Shown: positions 25,436-37,001 of the stretch, piece after piece | Position numbering within the stretch: the first letter of the stretch is position 1 | How the letters are laid out: each line of letters begins with the position of its first letter | Source of the DNA: Dactylonectria macrodidyma | Lineage: Eukaryota > Ascomycota > Sordariomycetes > Hypocreales > Nectriaceae | Direction of reading: 5' to 3' | NCBI GenBank assembly: GCA_020744425.1 | Contig: JAGMUV010000002.1 | Location: forward strand, 1,408,501-1,472,500 | Length of the DNA: 64,000 nt | Program-made: the position numbers and the translations under genes | The notes under the pieces: model-generated | The model's database searches: none | What the model was told of the DNA's origin: nothing | What the model saw: the letters and a program-made list of their open reading frames with translations, nothing else

Positions 25436-28400
25436 AGAATAATCGGAAGAGGAAGAAGAAGAAGTAGAGGAATTAAAAACTCAGAACATGCAAATGAGAC
25501 TGAGATTGAGAGGAGAAGGCGGAGAGAGGAATTATTAAGGAAGGCGGAGGCGGATGTGTTGAGAGCTGTTGAAGGTTGATCAGAGGCGGGCGAGGTCGTC
25601 AAGATGTAATATGTAGTAATTTAGGCCACGAGCCAACTGAAAACAAGGGCAGCTTCTCAGGTTGCACGTCGCCAGGGCCGGAATGCGCGGGTGCGGCCAG
25701 AGATCAAGACGGGTCTTGCTGTGGTTTCCCCTCGACCCTTCCCCTAAGGGATAGCTCATACGCACTGGGGTCGAGGAATGATGGGCGAGACAAGGAACGA
25801 TGGGTAGTGCGCGTGGCTGTCCCCAAGCGTGTGTGCGCATATGAACAGCTGCAAAGGACGAAGAGAGGGATACGGGATGATCAGAAAATACCTACTAGGT
25901 AGCAGGTAGGTAGGTTCGTGACCAGGGAGACGATGCCGGAGGAGCAGGAACAGGAGGGGGGAAACGACAAGGGTAACGGACGGGAGCAACACTGGATGGA
26001 GCTGTTCGACCGCCACGGAGGAGCGAGCAACGCAATAGTGTCAGATGCCGACGGTGGGAAAGCGAGCCTCTGCTCCAGTGGATGACGAGAAGGGCGAGAG
26101 GAGCACAGGGAGCCTCGATGGAGGCAACAGGTAACTCAGACGGCCTCCAGCAAGCAACAAGATGAGGCCAAAAGGGCGAAGAGGCAGCCAGGGGGAGATG
26201 GGAAGGCAACTAGTGGCTTAAAGCATCCTGAAAGGCAAAGCAAAGCAAAAAGAAAAACAAAGCGGCGAACACGAATGCAATGACAGACCTACCGTGGTAT
26301 CCTGCAACGGTACGAGACGGGAACCAAGGTAAGGCAAAAGAAAAAAGAGCACCGTCCGATGACATACATACGATGGGCACGCTTACATGACGTGCGAGGG
26401 TTGTCGGCCATCTCGTAGCAGCCCCGGTACCCCCACCGGCAGAAGACCTGCAGCAGGGTACTTGCTTGCCTAGCGGACTGCCGACATGGCCGTGGAACTT
26501 GGAAGCCGACCAATCTTATCCACGGCGGAACCTTGAGTGCGTACAGACGGTACGGTACAGAGTCAAGTTACGTCGCCGTCCCCTGGTACAGACAAACACT
26601 GACGTCTCAATATTTGGCTGGTCCACGGGCAGTTGTGTGCACAACCTGGAAAGCCCAAATCTAGACCGACCATGATCCGAGGGTTGCACCACAACATGGC
26701 CGCCACACCCGCTGTCCTCGGCAAACTCCAGAGCTCCAGGGCTCCAAAGGGCGACCTGTAAACTACCAGGTACTGGAGATGGTTGATCTTGGGTGGATGC
26801 GCGTTCTGTTGAACCATGTTGGTCTCTCCCTCAACGTAGCATGCACGGAGTAGTATGGACACAGTCCTCCCTTCACAGAGAGGAATTTCCGTAAGCTACG
26901 CCCAAGAATCCATATATCTCCGGTAATAAGTCAAGACGATTACATTGCCCCGGTCGTCGATTCTCACCATTGATTACCTCTAGCCCCAAGCCCAAAAAGC
27001 CAAGCCGGGGCGGACCCCCTGCTCCGACCCAGATGATAGATCGCGGCATTAGCTCCTCCCAGCCCCAAGCAGGCTTAGTGACACCCCACCAGCCGCGCTC
27101 TGTCCTAATCAGGGAGCCATCGACTTGGCCTTTATTTTGACCCCGATGAATGCTACATTTTCCCTGTAATTAGCACACGTCCAGATGCATCCACCGGGGA
27201 AACATCAACTCATGACAGCACCTCTATTGTCTGTGCTGATGGAAAACCTCGAAGCAACACGCATCCCCTTCCTCGGAATAACCTATCGTCGTGTGCTCTA
27301 TCCCCCGAACTACTTTTCTGCCTTGTGTCACGACGGTGTCTGGGGAACCGAACTCGCCACCAGTGCAATCCATCCGTCCCTGAGCAGCTAGCCGAGCTTT
27401 CGGTTGCTCGCCTTGCTCGTCTTCGTCTCTTGTAGGCGACTGGGTATACTCGGCTCCGGCTCGCCCTCGCTCATCTGCTAATCGTTCCCCTTCCTCTCGT
27501 CTCACACCTTTCACTCCTCCCGGACTACTCAGTCATTTATGAACGGCGCCATGCGAGCCGGTTCTCTAGCTGCCGTAGATTGCAGACTGTGGAACTGCTG
27601 TAGGGTGTCTCACGCCCTAGAGAGCTTCTGCAAGGCATGGCGAGGGAGGAAGCAGCTGTATGATGAGTATGCTGCAGCAATGACTGGATGAAAGGACTGG
27701 CCACTTGTCCGCTCCAGTTCGGTATCTAAAATGAACGCTCTGGTACCGGGCTCGCTCTGCGTCCCCATCCATCTGGCTGTTGTTCGCCTCCTGGTGCGCC
27801 CGACTTTCCATGACGTGATGCACGAGCAGCGGGAAATACCGACATGAAGCAAGCAAACCGGCAACATAGGATTTGGCTATCACTTGGCCTCCCGCCCGAC
27901 TGCCACAGGATCTCTGACGAAAATTGCCTTAGGATGGCAGTAGCAGTGAAGTGTCTCTTATCGCACAGAGAAAATCGATGACAGGGAGATTGTTCAGTAG
28001 TAAGCAAGGGAGAAGGGCATCCGTTTCCCGCAGATCCCATCTAGCGCAGTTTGGTATTGATCATCTGCTCGTCCCTTGGGTGACAAAATCACATCCTGTC
28101 AGCTTTGGAAAGTTGAGTCTGACCTCAAATTGTCCATATCAAACCCAGTCCTCGGCGGTATATTGACCCCGCTCACTGGTGTGGTTATGGAGGCAACTGT
28201 GTAACCCCGCTATCGAAGTCGCGACGTTCTCACTCTATGGTAGATTATCTCAAGCGTGATACCTTAAGATCGGACTCGAGTGGTGATGTTTGTTGCGCGA
28301 GCCATCGCTTAGTATCGCGACAAAAGTCTACCACATCTTCACACATTCGGTGCTTTTCTTGATAGGGAAGAACAAACGTATCTTCTGTGGAGGAAAAGCG

Positions 28401-31400
28401 GTGTAAAACAGCCATGACCTCAACTACTAGGCGTGTGGCTGATGCTTTGGTGATGTAAGGTCAGAGTAGCTGCTGGTGAGGGAATGGACCCTCACCGCCA
28501 AACTCACCACCCACTCTCGGTCAGTGAGCGCGTACCTGCTTCTTTCCCACTTCGCTGCCAGGCTTCATGAATGAACCATCGTAGTTGATATTTATATAAA
28601 CCACGATTTGTAATAGTTGACTCGGAAACAGGCCGTGGCAACGGTCCCATATCCAAGCTATGCACTGGAACGATGAATCCATGGAAACAACAAGGAATCT
28701 ACCTAAGTGGGGTGAGATAATTTGCCTTGTTTCTGTCAACAGCCCAAGCCTTGCTTCTACACAGTCTTTCTCAGCGCTCGTGTGCTGAATTTCATGGACG
28801 GGCCCTGCCGCCATGTCTCTGACAGGCCACAGGCTCGAGCATTTGGCGCTGTATGGCGTATTGTCTTGGTGGACCATGTGAATTAGACAAACAATGCTTT
28901 GCGGGTACTCTGTGTCCGCTTGTTGTCTCGGTCTTAGACAGCGGGCTGAGGGAATGGTCCCCCGCACCTGTAATGATGGGTATCTTGGGCCAGTCCCTTG
29001 ACCAAGCAGACTGAAGAAAATATGTCGATATATTCCCATAAGGTTGGTGACTCATGGGCATGGTAATGCGACTATCCATCTTGGTGCAGGTTTTAAAGTC
29101 AACCGAAAGATCTGGCCCTTGTGTCTGTGTTCAACCGTCTTGACAATACAATCCTCTTGAGACAGAGTTTCTTGTGGTCATATGACACTTTGAGCGATTT
29201 CCTCGCCGAGACGGAGTTACCGTGGCTCTTGGGATTCGCATAGCACCTGATTGAATCCACTTGGATGGGATGACTCGGTTTTTCTGGGTGACGGAAGGTC
29301 TGTCTTGGTAGAATGAGGAGCACATGTGACGCACGAGGCGGGCAATGGCAACGAAATAAGGCCGAAGGCTTGGAAGCAAAGCAAAAAGACTTGAGGGCTC
29401 GGTTGAGGATAACCTAAAGTCGGTGTTACCTCCGCTGTGGGAATACAGTGTTCACAGTTGGTGGCTATCTTCTTGAAGATGAGGGAGGGTGGAAGTTGGT
29501 AAGAAGGCGAAGTACAATAGTAACAAACAGACACCTAGATTTGGGTAAGTGCTGAGAAGTATTGATGAATTTCAGGGTACTTGCAACCAACTACAAAGCC
29601 GCCGAATTTCGGCGACGAGATGTTAGAAGAGATAAAAGGCTTCACCGCCGGTTTGTCTCTGCAGGACAGTTTGGATTGCCGGTTGGTGATTATACGAGTA
29701 CAGGATGATCGTGTGTGACGGAGGCCAGCTGTCTTGGTGGAGACGAGGCGCGCTTGTGTGTTGGCGCACGGTGATACCGCAGCATCAGGTGGGGGTTGTC
29801 AGAACCTATCTGTCGTCTACTACCTCAGCGAGACAAGCCAGGACGATGCCTAGCGAGAGGGCGACAAGACATGGTTTATCGTGTATTCTATCAGGGCGTG
29901 ACAGTGGACGGACAGCCAGCCAGCCAGCCATTTGAGCGGAGAGGAATTCGTTCTTTGCGAGGATGATGGTCCTGGCTCCTTGGGTGAGGCTTCTTGACTG
30001 AGCCACCTTGTCGACGACGGTCTTCCGGATGACGATGGACTTCTGGCGTGCGGATTGGGGGAACCAATTGCGGATGGGAGATAGGAGGGATCGCGCAAGC
30101 AGGTGGTATCACGCAACGGGCAAGTCTCGCCATCATGGCGACTGGGGAGCTTCGCCATGTTCCCTACAGGGATATTGGGATGAAGGGATAGCGATGCCTG
30201 GGTTCGTATCGAGTTCAATACTAGGCCAGGTACTCCGTACTGGACCTAATACCTAGGTACCTTAAGTTCTAACCCACAGGCATGAAGAGAAGCACAATTG
30301 GTGACGCGTGATATTACTCCACCTGCCTCGGAGGCAAATATGGAAGGAGAAGGAGCACCGCTCACGCTTGGATGCTGATCTCAGCAGGAAGCGACGTCTT
30401 GGTCCAGTCTCGCGGCGCTCCGTGCGCGATGAGCTGGTGGCAAGGGGAAGCCTGAAAGGGGATGGACCACAACAAAACATGCAGGTACAGCATGCACAAT
30501 AACTGCTAGTAAATAAGGCCTCACTAAACTTGTCTGAATCGCGTGGATTTCCTAGACGACCCTTGTTGTGCTGTGCCGTCTGCATATTCCGTGCCTGCCG
30601 AACAGCTCAGAAGCATGTCCGATATAGCAACAGTTGCTACGTAGCTGGCTGAGTGAATAAATCCGCCATGGAATGAAAGCCGAGTAAGCCTGCTCGAACA
30701 ACGCCTGTTCACAGGATGCCTGCTCAAAGGTGAGGGGCTCGGTTCCGTTGTTTGGAGCAGCATTGACGGCTCGTCATTCATCAGGGCCGGATCGAGCTAG
30801 GAGGTCTTGAGGTCTGACTGTCGCTTGCTTACTAGGTACCTGCTTCTCAACCTTGTCCCTATGCTTCGTACCGGTAGCCATCCAGAAATAACCGACAGTG
30901 TGTAAGGAGTTCTTTGTACATTATTGTCTACGTAGTAGATACGCATATCCCTCAAGCATGGGAGAGGATACAGTATCACATCACGCGCTCGGCCAACGCT
31001 GAATCCAACCGCCAGTTGCAACGCCCGTCACAGGTCATGTTGCTCTCTCCTCGGAATCGCTGGGCCTCCCCAACCCTCCGCTGAGTCGCTGACGAGGAAG
31101 TGCTCCAATCAGCACACGGGACGAACGGGGCTGCAAGCCCATGTTTCTGTCAGCACGCAACCCACTCGCGCTTCCATTTCTTCTGCCTTTTCTTCACACA
31201 AGCGAGTTTCCATCGAGTCGTCGTCGTCACATAAAATGGGCTAAAATGGGCCTGTCTCCCCACTGGCGATGCGAGGCTTGCTGGCTTGGCAGGGGAATTG
31301 CTCAGTAAAGCCAACGGCCTCAGCCAATGAAGCGCGCGCCTAGGAGGATCCTGACGGGGGGTACTGGCAAGCCTGGCCCACTAACACAGCCCTGGTCGCC

Positions 31401-32574
31401 TGGCCCACCACCGTCTGTGCATTCCATTGGCCTCGCGTGGCCCGCCTGCACCGCCAACGAGGGGGAAGTCCAGCGGTTGACTCGGGTAGCCAATTACAGC
31501 GCCTGCTCCCCTGAGCGACCCTCGGGGTCTAGCCCAGGTCCAGTGCTCAGCGTGCTCCGAAAGGGCACAAGGCGCTCCTCCAGCGTGTGATGGCCCCCCC
31601 CCAACCGCCTCCTCCGCACCCCTGTGGCCTAGGGCCTTAGCCACTAACACAGCGTATAGATTGTACTGTACCTGTCCTAACCACCTCCCTACAGTGCTTG
31701 CGTAGGTACCGTTGCAGGCACTTACTACCTTGAACAGGCCCGAAGTGGTCGCTGCACCGCTGGGTCTCATTTCCGCTTCGGGAGCCCCAATCTCCTCGAA
31801 CCCCCTGTTCGTCCTGTTTTTTTCTACTGCCTCCCCCCCATCCGCCAGCGCCTTCTTTTTGTTCTTCTGTCCTGCCTTCCCTCTCAACCGTCGTGGGCCA
31901 GCTTCGTGATCCCGACCAAAGCCATCGTTTGCTCCTGTACATCCCTTCGCTCACTCTCTTTTGGTTCACCAGCTTCACTCTTTCAGCTGTGTTCCGTCCG
32001 GTCTTTCGACATCTCTCCCTAACTTAACGACTCTCATTATTTTGCGTATTTTACGTATTTTGCGTCTTACCAAAATTACAACACCAACCCCTCGCATTTC
32101 GACTGAGCCCCCGCCCAGCCCGCCAGATAATCTCAACGACTCCGACCATTGGCGATATTTCTCCCTGGCGTACGTGACCCTCCACAATCCGACCTCCTCT
32201 TTTTTCCTTTCGCCACCCGTGACCATTTTTCTTTGCATTGAGCGGTATGAATGGGTGGGAGGCTGTTACTTTCCGTTGGCCACAGCCAGTCTCGGCCACT
32301 CCATCCTGCCTGTGAGCGGAATGAGTTTGCACATTACATGGGATCATCCGTCACTGCACTCAGCTGCTCTCTGCTACACCCAACTCGCACATCTGCGCCA
32401 TCATAGAAGCCACCGCCGTATTCTGACACAGAAACCATTATTATGTGAAATTTACTAACATGGCACCCAAAATAATAGATCAATCGACTCGCACACATTC
32501 GCTACTCCCACGTACTTGAGCAACCCTTGATTTGATCCCTTGATCTTCAATTTGGCGACCAACCTGCCTTCATC

Positions 32575-33156
32575 ATGCCTTCGATCCACCACCTCCGTGC
32601 TCGGTCTACCGACATGCCCGCGGACGACAGCTCCGACAGCATGATCAACCTCTTGCTGACCGTCCTCGGCATTGCCTTTTTCGCCCTCATCCTTATTTCC
32701 ATCCTCTTCTTCTTCCGCCGCTCCCGCCGCATGCAACTCATGCGCGCCCAGGCCGAGGCTGAGAACGATGACGGCTTGCCCTCGTACTACGACACCAAGC
32801 GCTACAACAACCCTCGTGGCCTTACCATCGAGACGACGCATAATGGCCGCTCCAGCGTCTTCATCGTCGACCGTAATGGTCGCCCCATGCTCACCAACCC
32901 CAACTCGCCTCCTCACTCTCCTGACAACGTCCCCGAGATCCATATCACCTTCCCTGACGAGCAAGACGACCAAGGCCGCCCCAAGAGCGGTCGCGTTCTT
33001 GTTGTCCGCGTTGGCGACAACTCCGTTGTCGGACTCGAGCCCATGAACGACGAGCAGCTGCCCGCTTACGAGAAGGAGGCCAAGGGCCAGTTCTACTCCA
33101 TTGATATGAATCAGATCGGCGGCCTCAAGGAGAAGGATCGCTCCCAGTTCCAATAA
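32575..33156 (+). CDS. Single-pass membrane protein with two LPxY motifs
   Basis: An intronless gene of 193 residues. A short N-terminus is followed by one hydrophobic helix (MINLLLTVLGIAFFALILIS, about residues 23-42, extending to ILFFF) and then a basic stop-transfer stretch, RRSRRMQLMR. This predicts an N-out, C-in topology. The cytosolic tail carries LPSYYD (about 64-69) and LPAYEK (about 162-167). LPxY motifs are recognised by WW domains of Rsp5/Nedd4 ubiquitin ligases, and the layout recalls yeast Rcr1/Rcr2 and other Rsp5 adaptors. I do not recognise a named orthologue. The ATG at 32575 heads the frame; a second Met 13 residues later could also serve. Upstream sequence is C/T-rich as in expressed genes. 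Confidence 0.72.
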   Translation: MPSIHHLRARSTDMPADDSSDSMINLLLTVLGIAFFALILISILFFFRRSRRMQLMRAQAEAENDDGLPSYYDTKRYNNPRGLTIETTHNGRSSVFIVDRNGRPMLTNPNSPPHSPDNVPEIHITFPDEQDDQGRPKSGRVLVVRVGDNSVVGLEPMNDEQLPAYEKEAKGQFYSIDMNQIGGLKEKDRSQFQ

Positions 33157-34128
33157 GCGATTCTTCTACTGCCAACTCTGTTCTTATCTCCGTCGCCGGC
33201 GATGCTTCTTCGACACCGTCTGGACGACCTGTCACGACCTTCCCTGAACCCGCTTCTTTGGGAACTCGGCCTCCAAAACTAAAAAAATCCATCCTTCCCC
33301 TTGATCGTTCACATTCTGAAGGGGGATGGACACAACCTATTTCACGACCCGTTACTATATACCCGTTCTGTTGCGGCTTAATTTCGCACTGCTATCTATC
33401 AACGGCCATTCTCCCCCCCACCGCATCTCCCCCTCATCATCCCGACTCTTAACTTGTCAACAGCTACCGCGGCAACAGGGTCCCAGGGAGGCAAGCAGAG
33501 GGGCTTAGAAGAGCGTGAGGTTGCGAGTGCACCTCGCCGAGAAGCCAACAGAGAAAGCGGGACCTTTCTCACCGTGGTAGCTGAAAGGGGGAGGTGGATG
33601 CCATGAACAACACCCACCGTACATACAGCGATCTGTCATGGGGTTAAATCTGGGACATGCTACATATGGGCCCTCTGGTATAGCTCAGTCTATCTATATT
33701 CGATAGTGTATAATTTTTTAGCTCGAAGCGCTTACGCTTTTTATGACCCATCCTTGATGATTCTCAACTTTCGTCCTGTGCAATTACACGGTCTGGGGTT
33801 TCAACTTCGACGTCTTATGCGGGAAGCCACAACAGAGCCACGTATAGGACTCTTGATTTGACATCGCATCAATGCACGGATAGTCATGAATCAACATTTT
33901 ATGCAGGCGTCCTCAATATGTGGGTATTTCAAATCGATGTCAAATTCTCTAATGACATACCCCTGCTCTGCTTGATTGAGGATTCGGTTCCGAAGAGAAC
34001 CGCCTGGTCCCTACGTCAAGAACCTGGCTTTGGCGAAGAGCAAGTTTCATTTCCCGGCGCACCCAACCGATTTGTATTTTCCATCTGTTTCAACATGTCA
34101 AAATCATTCATTCAAAGGCGAAAAGGAT
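33157..34128. other. Convergent 3' intergenic region
   Basis: This lies between the 3' ends of the membrane-protein gene (+) and the zinc-cluster factor (-). The + frame at 33858-34193 overlaps the factor's 3' end and shows no domain. No gene is supported. Confidence 0.5.
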
Positions 34129-37001
34129 TCATATATGGTTGCCTCTTTGACTATCGTCATACTGCTCCGTGTATCCATCATAGTCCGGAGTAGCGTGTGA
34201 TCGGGGAGTATGATGGCGGGTTAGAGGCTGGAATATGCGCGAATGGCCGAGATTGGCCAGGGGCACAAGCGATCCTCTGTCGGATACGAGATTTGTCGGA
34301 TTCTCAGGTGACAAGAGGTCGTTGAGCCTGGCCATCTTAGTCGTCTTGTTCGAGATGAGTAGGAGATCGTCAGTGTCGTCGAATGTATCGACTTCATCGG
34401 TCGGCGTTGGCGATACGCCTTGGGCCTCAGCGAGAAGCATGGGAAGCCCGGGCGGTCCGAACTCGACGTCGAAATCGCTATCCTGTAGGGACTCGGTAAC
34501 TGACTGGGCTGATGGCCGAGAGGCTCCAAACCACTGGGCAGCGGCGGCCGCGTCATTCGGCATTTGTCTGCAAGTCTCCTTAATCGGCAGCACAAATGCA
34601 GTCTCGAGAATGTGCTGTGGCCCAGGCAGTCGCATGTGTCCGGTCGTGCTGGATCTGGGCAACTGACCCATGGACTTTTGATCCGCATACATTCGAGTCT
34701 GGTAAAACTGCTCAACGGCCGCTCTGTTGCGCTCATACTGATGATGGCCTCGGGGTCAATGGAGAACTGCATCGAGGGAAGGTTGACGTACACTTTGCTG
34801 GTTTCTGGGAATAATCTGGCACCAAGACTTGTTGATCTTGAGAAGCGCATCAATTAGACCGCGGATGTGTGGGTCATCGGCAGGTCCATTGCTCCACAAC
34901 GGTGCCGTGGTGTGATCCGCAAGTTCTCGATACAGGTCGTGCTGCAATGCTATCAATAGCACTCGAAGACACTGCGTTGTGAACTTGACCATCGAGGAAC
35001 ACCCCACAAGCTTGAGTCTCCCAGTATACGGCTGTTGGTCGAGCCTTCGCTGGAGCGTCTCGCAAAACCGGGCTAAGCAGAGGGCATGTGCAACTGCTTG
35101 TTTTTGGCACTTTGCGATGAACTCGGGAGGTAGCTTGCACAGCAAATCAGCAGATAACTGCTCTCTTAGACCTGGTAAGCAGAGACTGTATAGGTCTATA
35201 GTAACGGAGGCCAGGCATGAATGGATGAAGACGTAACCAGTCCTATCCTCCGACGTCATGACACGGGCAATGTTTTGGTCGTTGAGTTTCAGCTGTTCTG
35301 GGAGAGACGTGTTTACTTCAGAGAGCTCGTTTTGGAACCCATTCATGATGGCCATGAGCTTGGAAGGTTCCAAACGCGACCGATTTGCACTACGGCTAAC
35401 TCCCATCTTCGTAGTCGCGCTGTGACTGTTAGTACTGATCACGAGAGCCAGGATCGAAACACTCACACCAAGACACGATGTCGTATGTCAATGAGCCGTA
35501 ATTGATACCCGTGGATACCCATGTTGCCCTTGCTCTTGGACTTTTCATGCAAACGCTCGACGATGACAGCTCGATCCGCCTTGAAAGCTTCCTCACTGCA
35601 CGGGAGGCGAATCTTCATGATTTCGTCGCGGCATCCAATGTACTCTTCGTAACCTCCAGCGAGGAGGCGATCCAAATAGAAGAACTGCCAGACGATCCGT
35701 CGCATTGTTTCCTGGTGTGCGAATGAACGATCCCGAGGACGGATATCCCAATTCACCTGAAGCCCGAGCATGAGGCGCGTGGCTATACCGAAACATTGCC
35801 AAACCTTGGCCAAGTGACCGTGTAAGAAGTTGTGGTAGCCGTTTAGGGCGTAAAGAATGAGAACTTTCTCGGCGAATCGGAAAATGCTGTGGAACACGTA
35901 GAGCTCGACCTGTTCGCTGCACTTCATGGAGAATACACGGCCAGCTTCACCGGGGTTGACGAAGAGACTTGTGACGGCGCACATTGCGGCAGCTGTGGCT
36001 GGGTCGAAAGTACCGTCCTGGCAGTATGTGAGCATCGAGGGGCAGATGGATGGAGGTAATAAACGGGTCTCTTCCACATACTTGAATCTCTTGGTACACT
36101 GTGTTTCGACGGAAGAAACCCATGCACGGCATGTAATAGATATACTGGAAGTAAGCATCCATATGTTTCATGATAATGTCCTTTCTAAACAGGATCTCCC
36201 TGTTCGATCTGTTAGTGGCGTCGATGAAAACGGTCAGGGAGTTATACTCGGCGTTGAGGATTGACGCATCAATGGCAAGGATGAAGTTGTCCCTATTGCG
36301 GTTGATTGTAGGACCCCCGGCGTCGGAACTTGCCGACCTTTGATTAGAGGGAGTCGTCTTGTGGCCTCTGGAACTTGAAGAGCTGACTGGGACATGTGTA
36401 AACTTGCGCTTGGCGGGAGTGTACTCGCATGCCAGATCGTTCGCCTCACATCTCTTGCACTTGGGGAGATCCCCAGAACACTTTGTCTTGTTGGAATGGC
36501 ACAAGCTGCATGCTCGCTGGGCACGTTTCCTCACGGTTCCAGCTTCTGTATGGCTATGTGAGGGTGTGCTTCTCAAGACTTTGCCTATGAGAAGTGGTTA
36601 GGCCGCAGTGGCTTATGTTTGGGCTGCAAGGCAGAGTCATATCTTTGCTGTTTGCCTACCTGAAATATATGAAGGAGACCCATCCTGATTGAAGGGGCAT
36701 GAAAGGTCGAGCCTGGCACAGTTGACACAAGGGCCGTTTCCCGGGTTGCCGGTGCATTTCACCTGTGGATATGGTGAGCATGAGTTTGGCATTAGAACAT
36801 TTCGTCTCTCTTCGTGACACTTACCTTGCGGAGCCTGCATGTTCTACAGCAATCGGTGGCAACGGTTACGGTGCGGCGACGCTTTGCGGTAGATGTTGGC
36901 GAGGTGGTGGTGATGACAATATCGTCCAATGGGTTGAGGGAGACGTTTGTGGTGGCGTCCCGTGACGCATCCCGTGACGCATCCTGTTGTGGATGGTCCA
37001 T
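34129..37001 (-). CDS. Transcription factor with two Zn2Cys6 clusters and a fungal regulatory domain
   Basis: Six minus-strand exons: 37001-36825, 36762-36660, 36584-36082, 36017-35467, 35419-34792 and 34737-34129, giving 856 residues with frame kept at every junction. Cluster 1 has Cys 52, 55, 62, 71, 74 and 81 (CRTCRLRK joined across intron 1 to VKCTG). Cluster 2 has Cys 119, 122, 129, 136, 139 and 146 (CSLCHSNKTKC, then CKRCEANDLAC). Both fit C-x2-C-x6-C-x(6-8)-C-x2-C-x6-C. The middle has the fungal-specific regulatory domain (FRFAEKVLILYALNGYHN, RRIVWQFFYLDRLLAGG, IKLPC-like IRLPCSEE). The C-terminus is acidic and disordered. Intron 4 has two possible acceptors 6 nt apart; the distal one is chosen because TACTAAC overlaps the first. 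The frame extends past 37001 only through a TTG. DNA targets are unknown. Confidence 0.87.

Larger units (their letters stand above)
24030..32574. other. 8.5 kb stretch without a supported gene
   Basis: The first 1-2 kb should be promoter and leader of PUF3 (minus strand). It contains a TG-rich tract and a 16-G run. From about 27 to 31.3 kb the sequence is mixed, with only short ORFs lacking domains; the longest, minus 28521-29039, has no recognisable feature. The 31.7-32.5 kb part is C/T-rich on the + strand and fits a promoter and leader of the membrane-protein gene at 32575. Short TACCTAGGTA-like palindromic motifs occur near 25890 and 30245. No tRNA was recognised. Confidence 0.45.

Noticed and set aside
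28521..29039. 172-codon minus-strand frame
   Set aside because: It has an ATG but no domain, odd composition and no supporting neighbours; it is probably chance in a long intergenic space.
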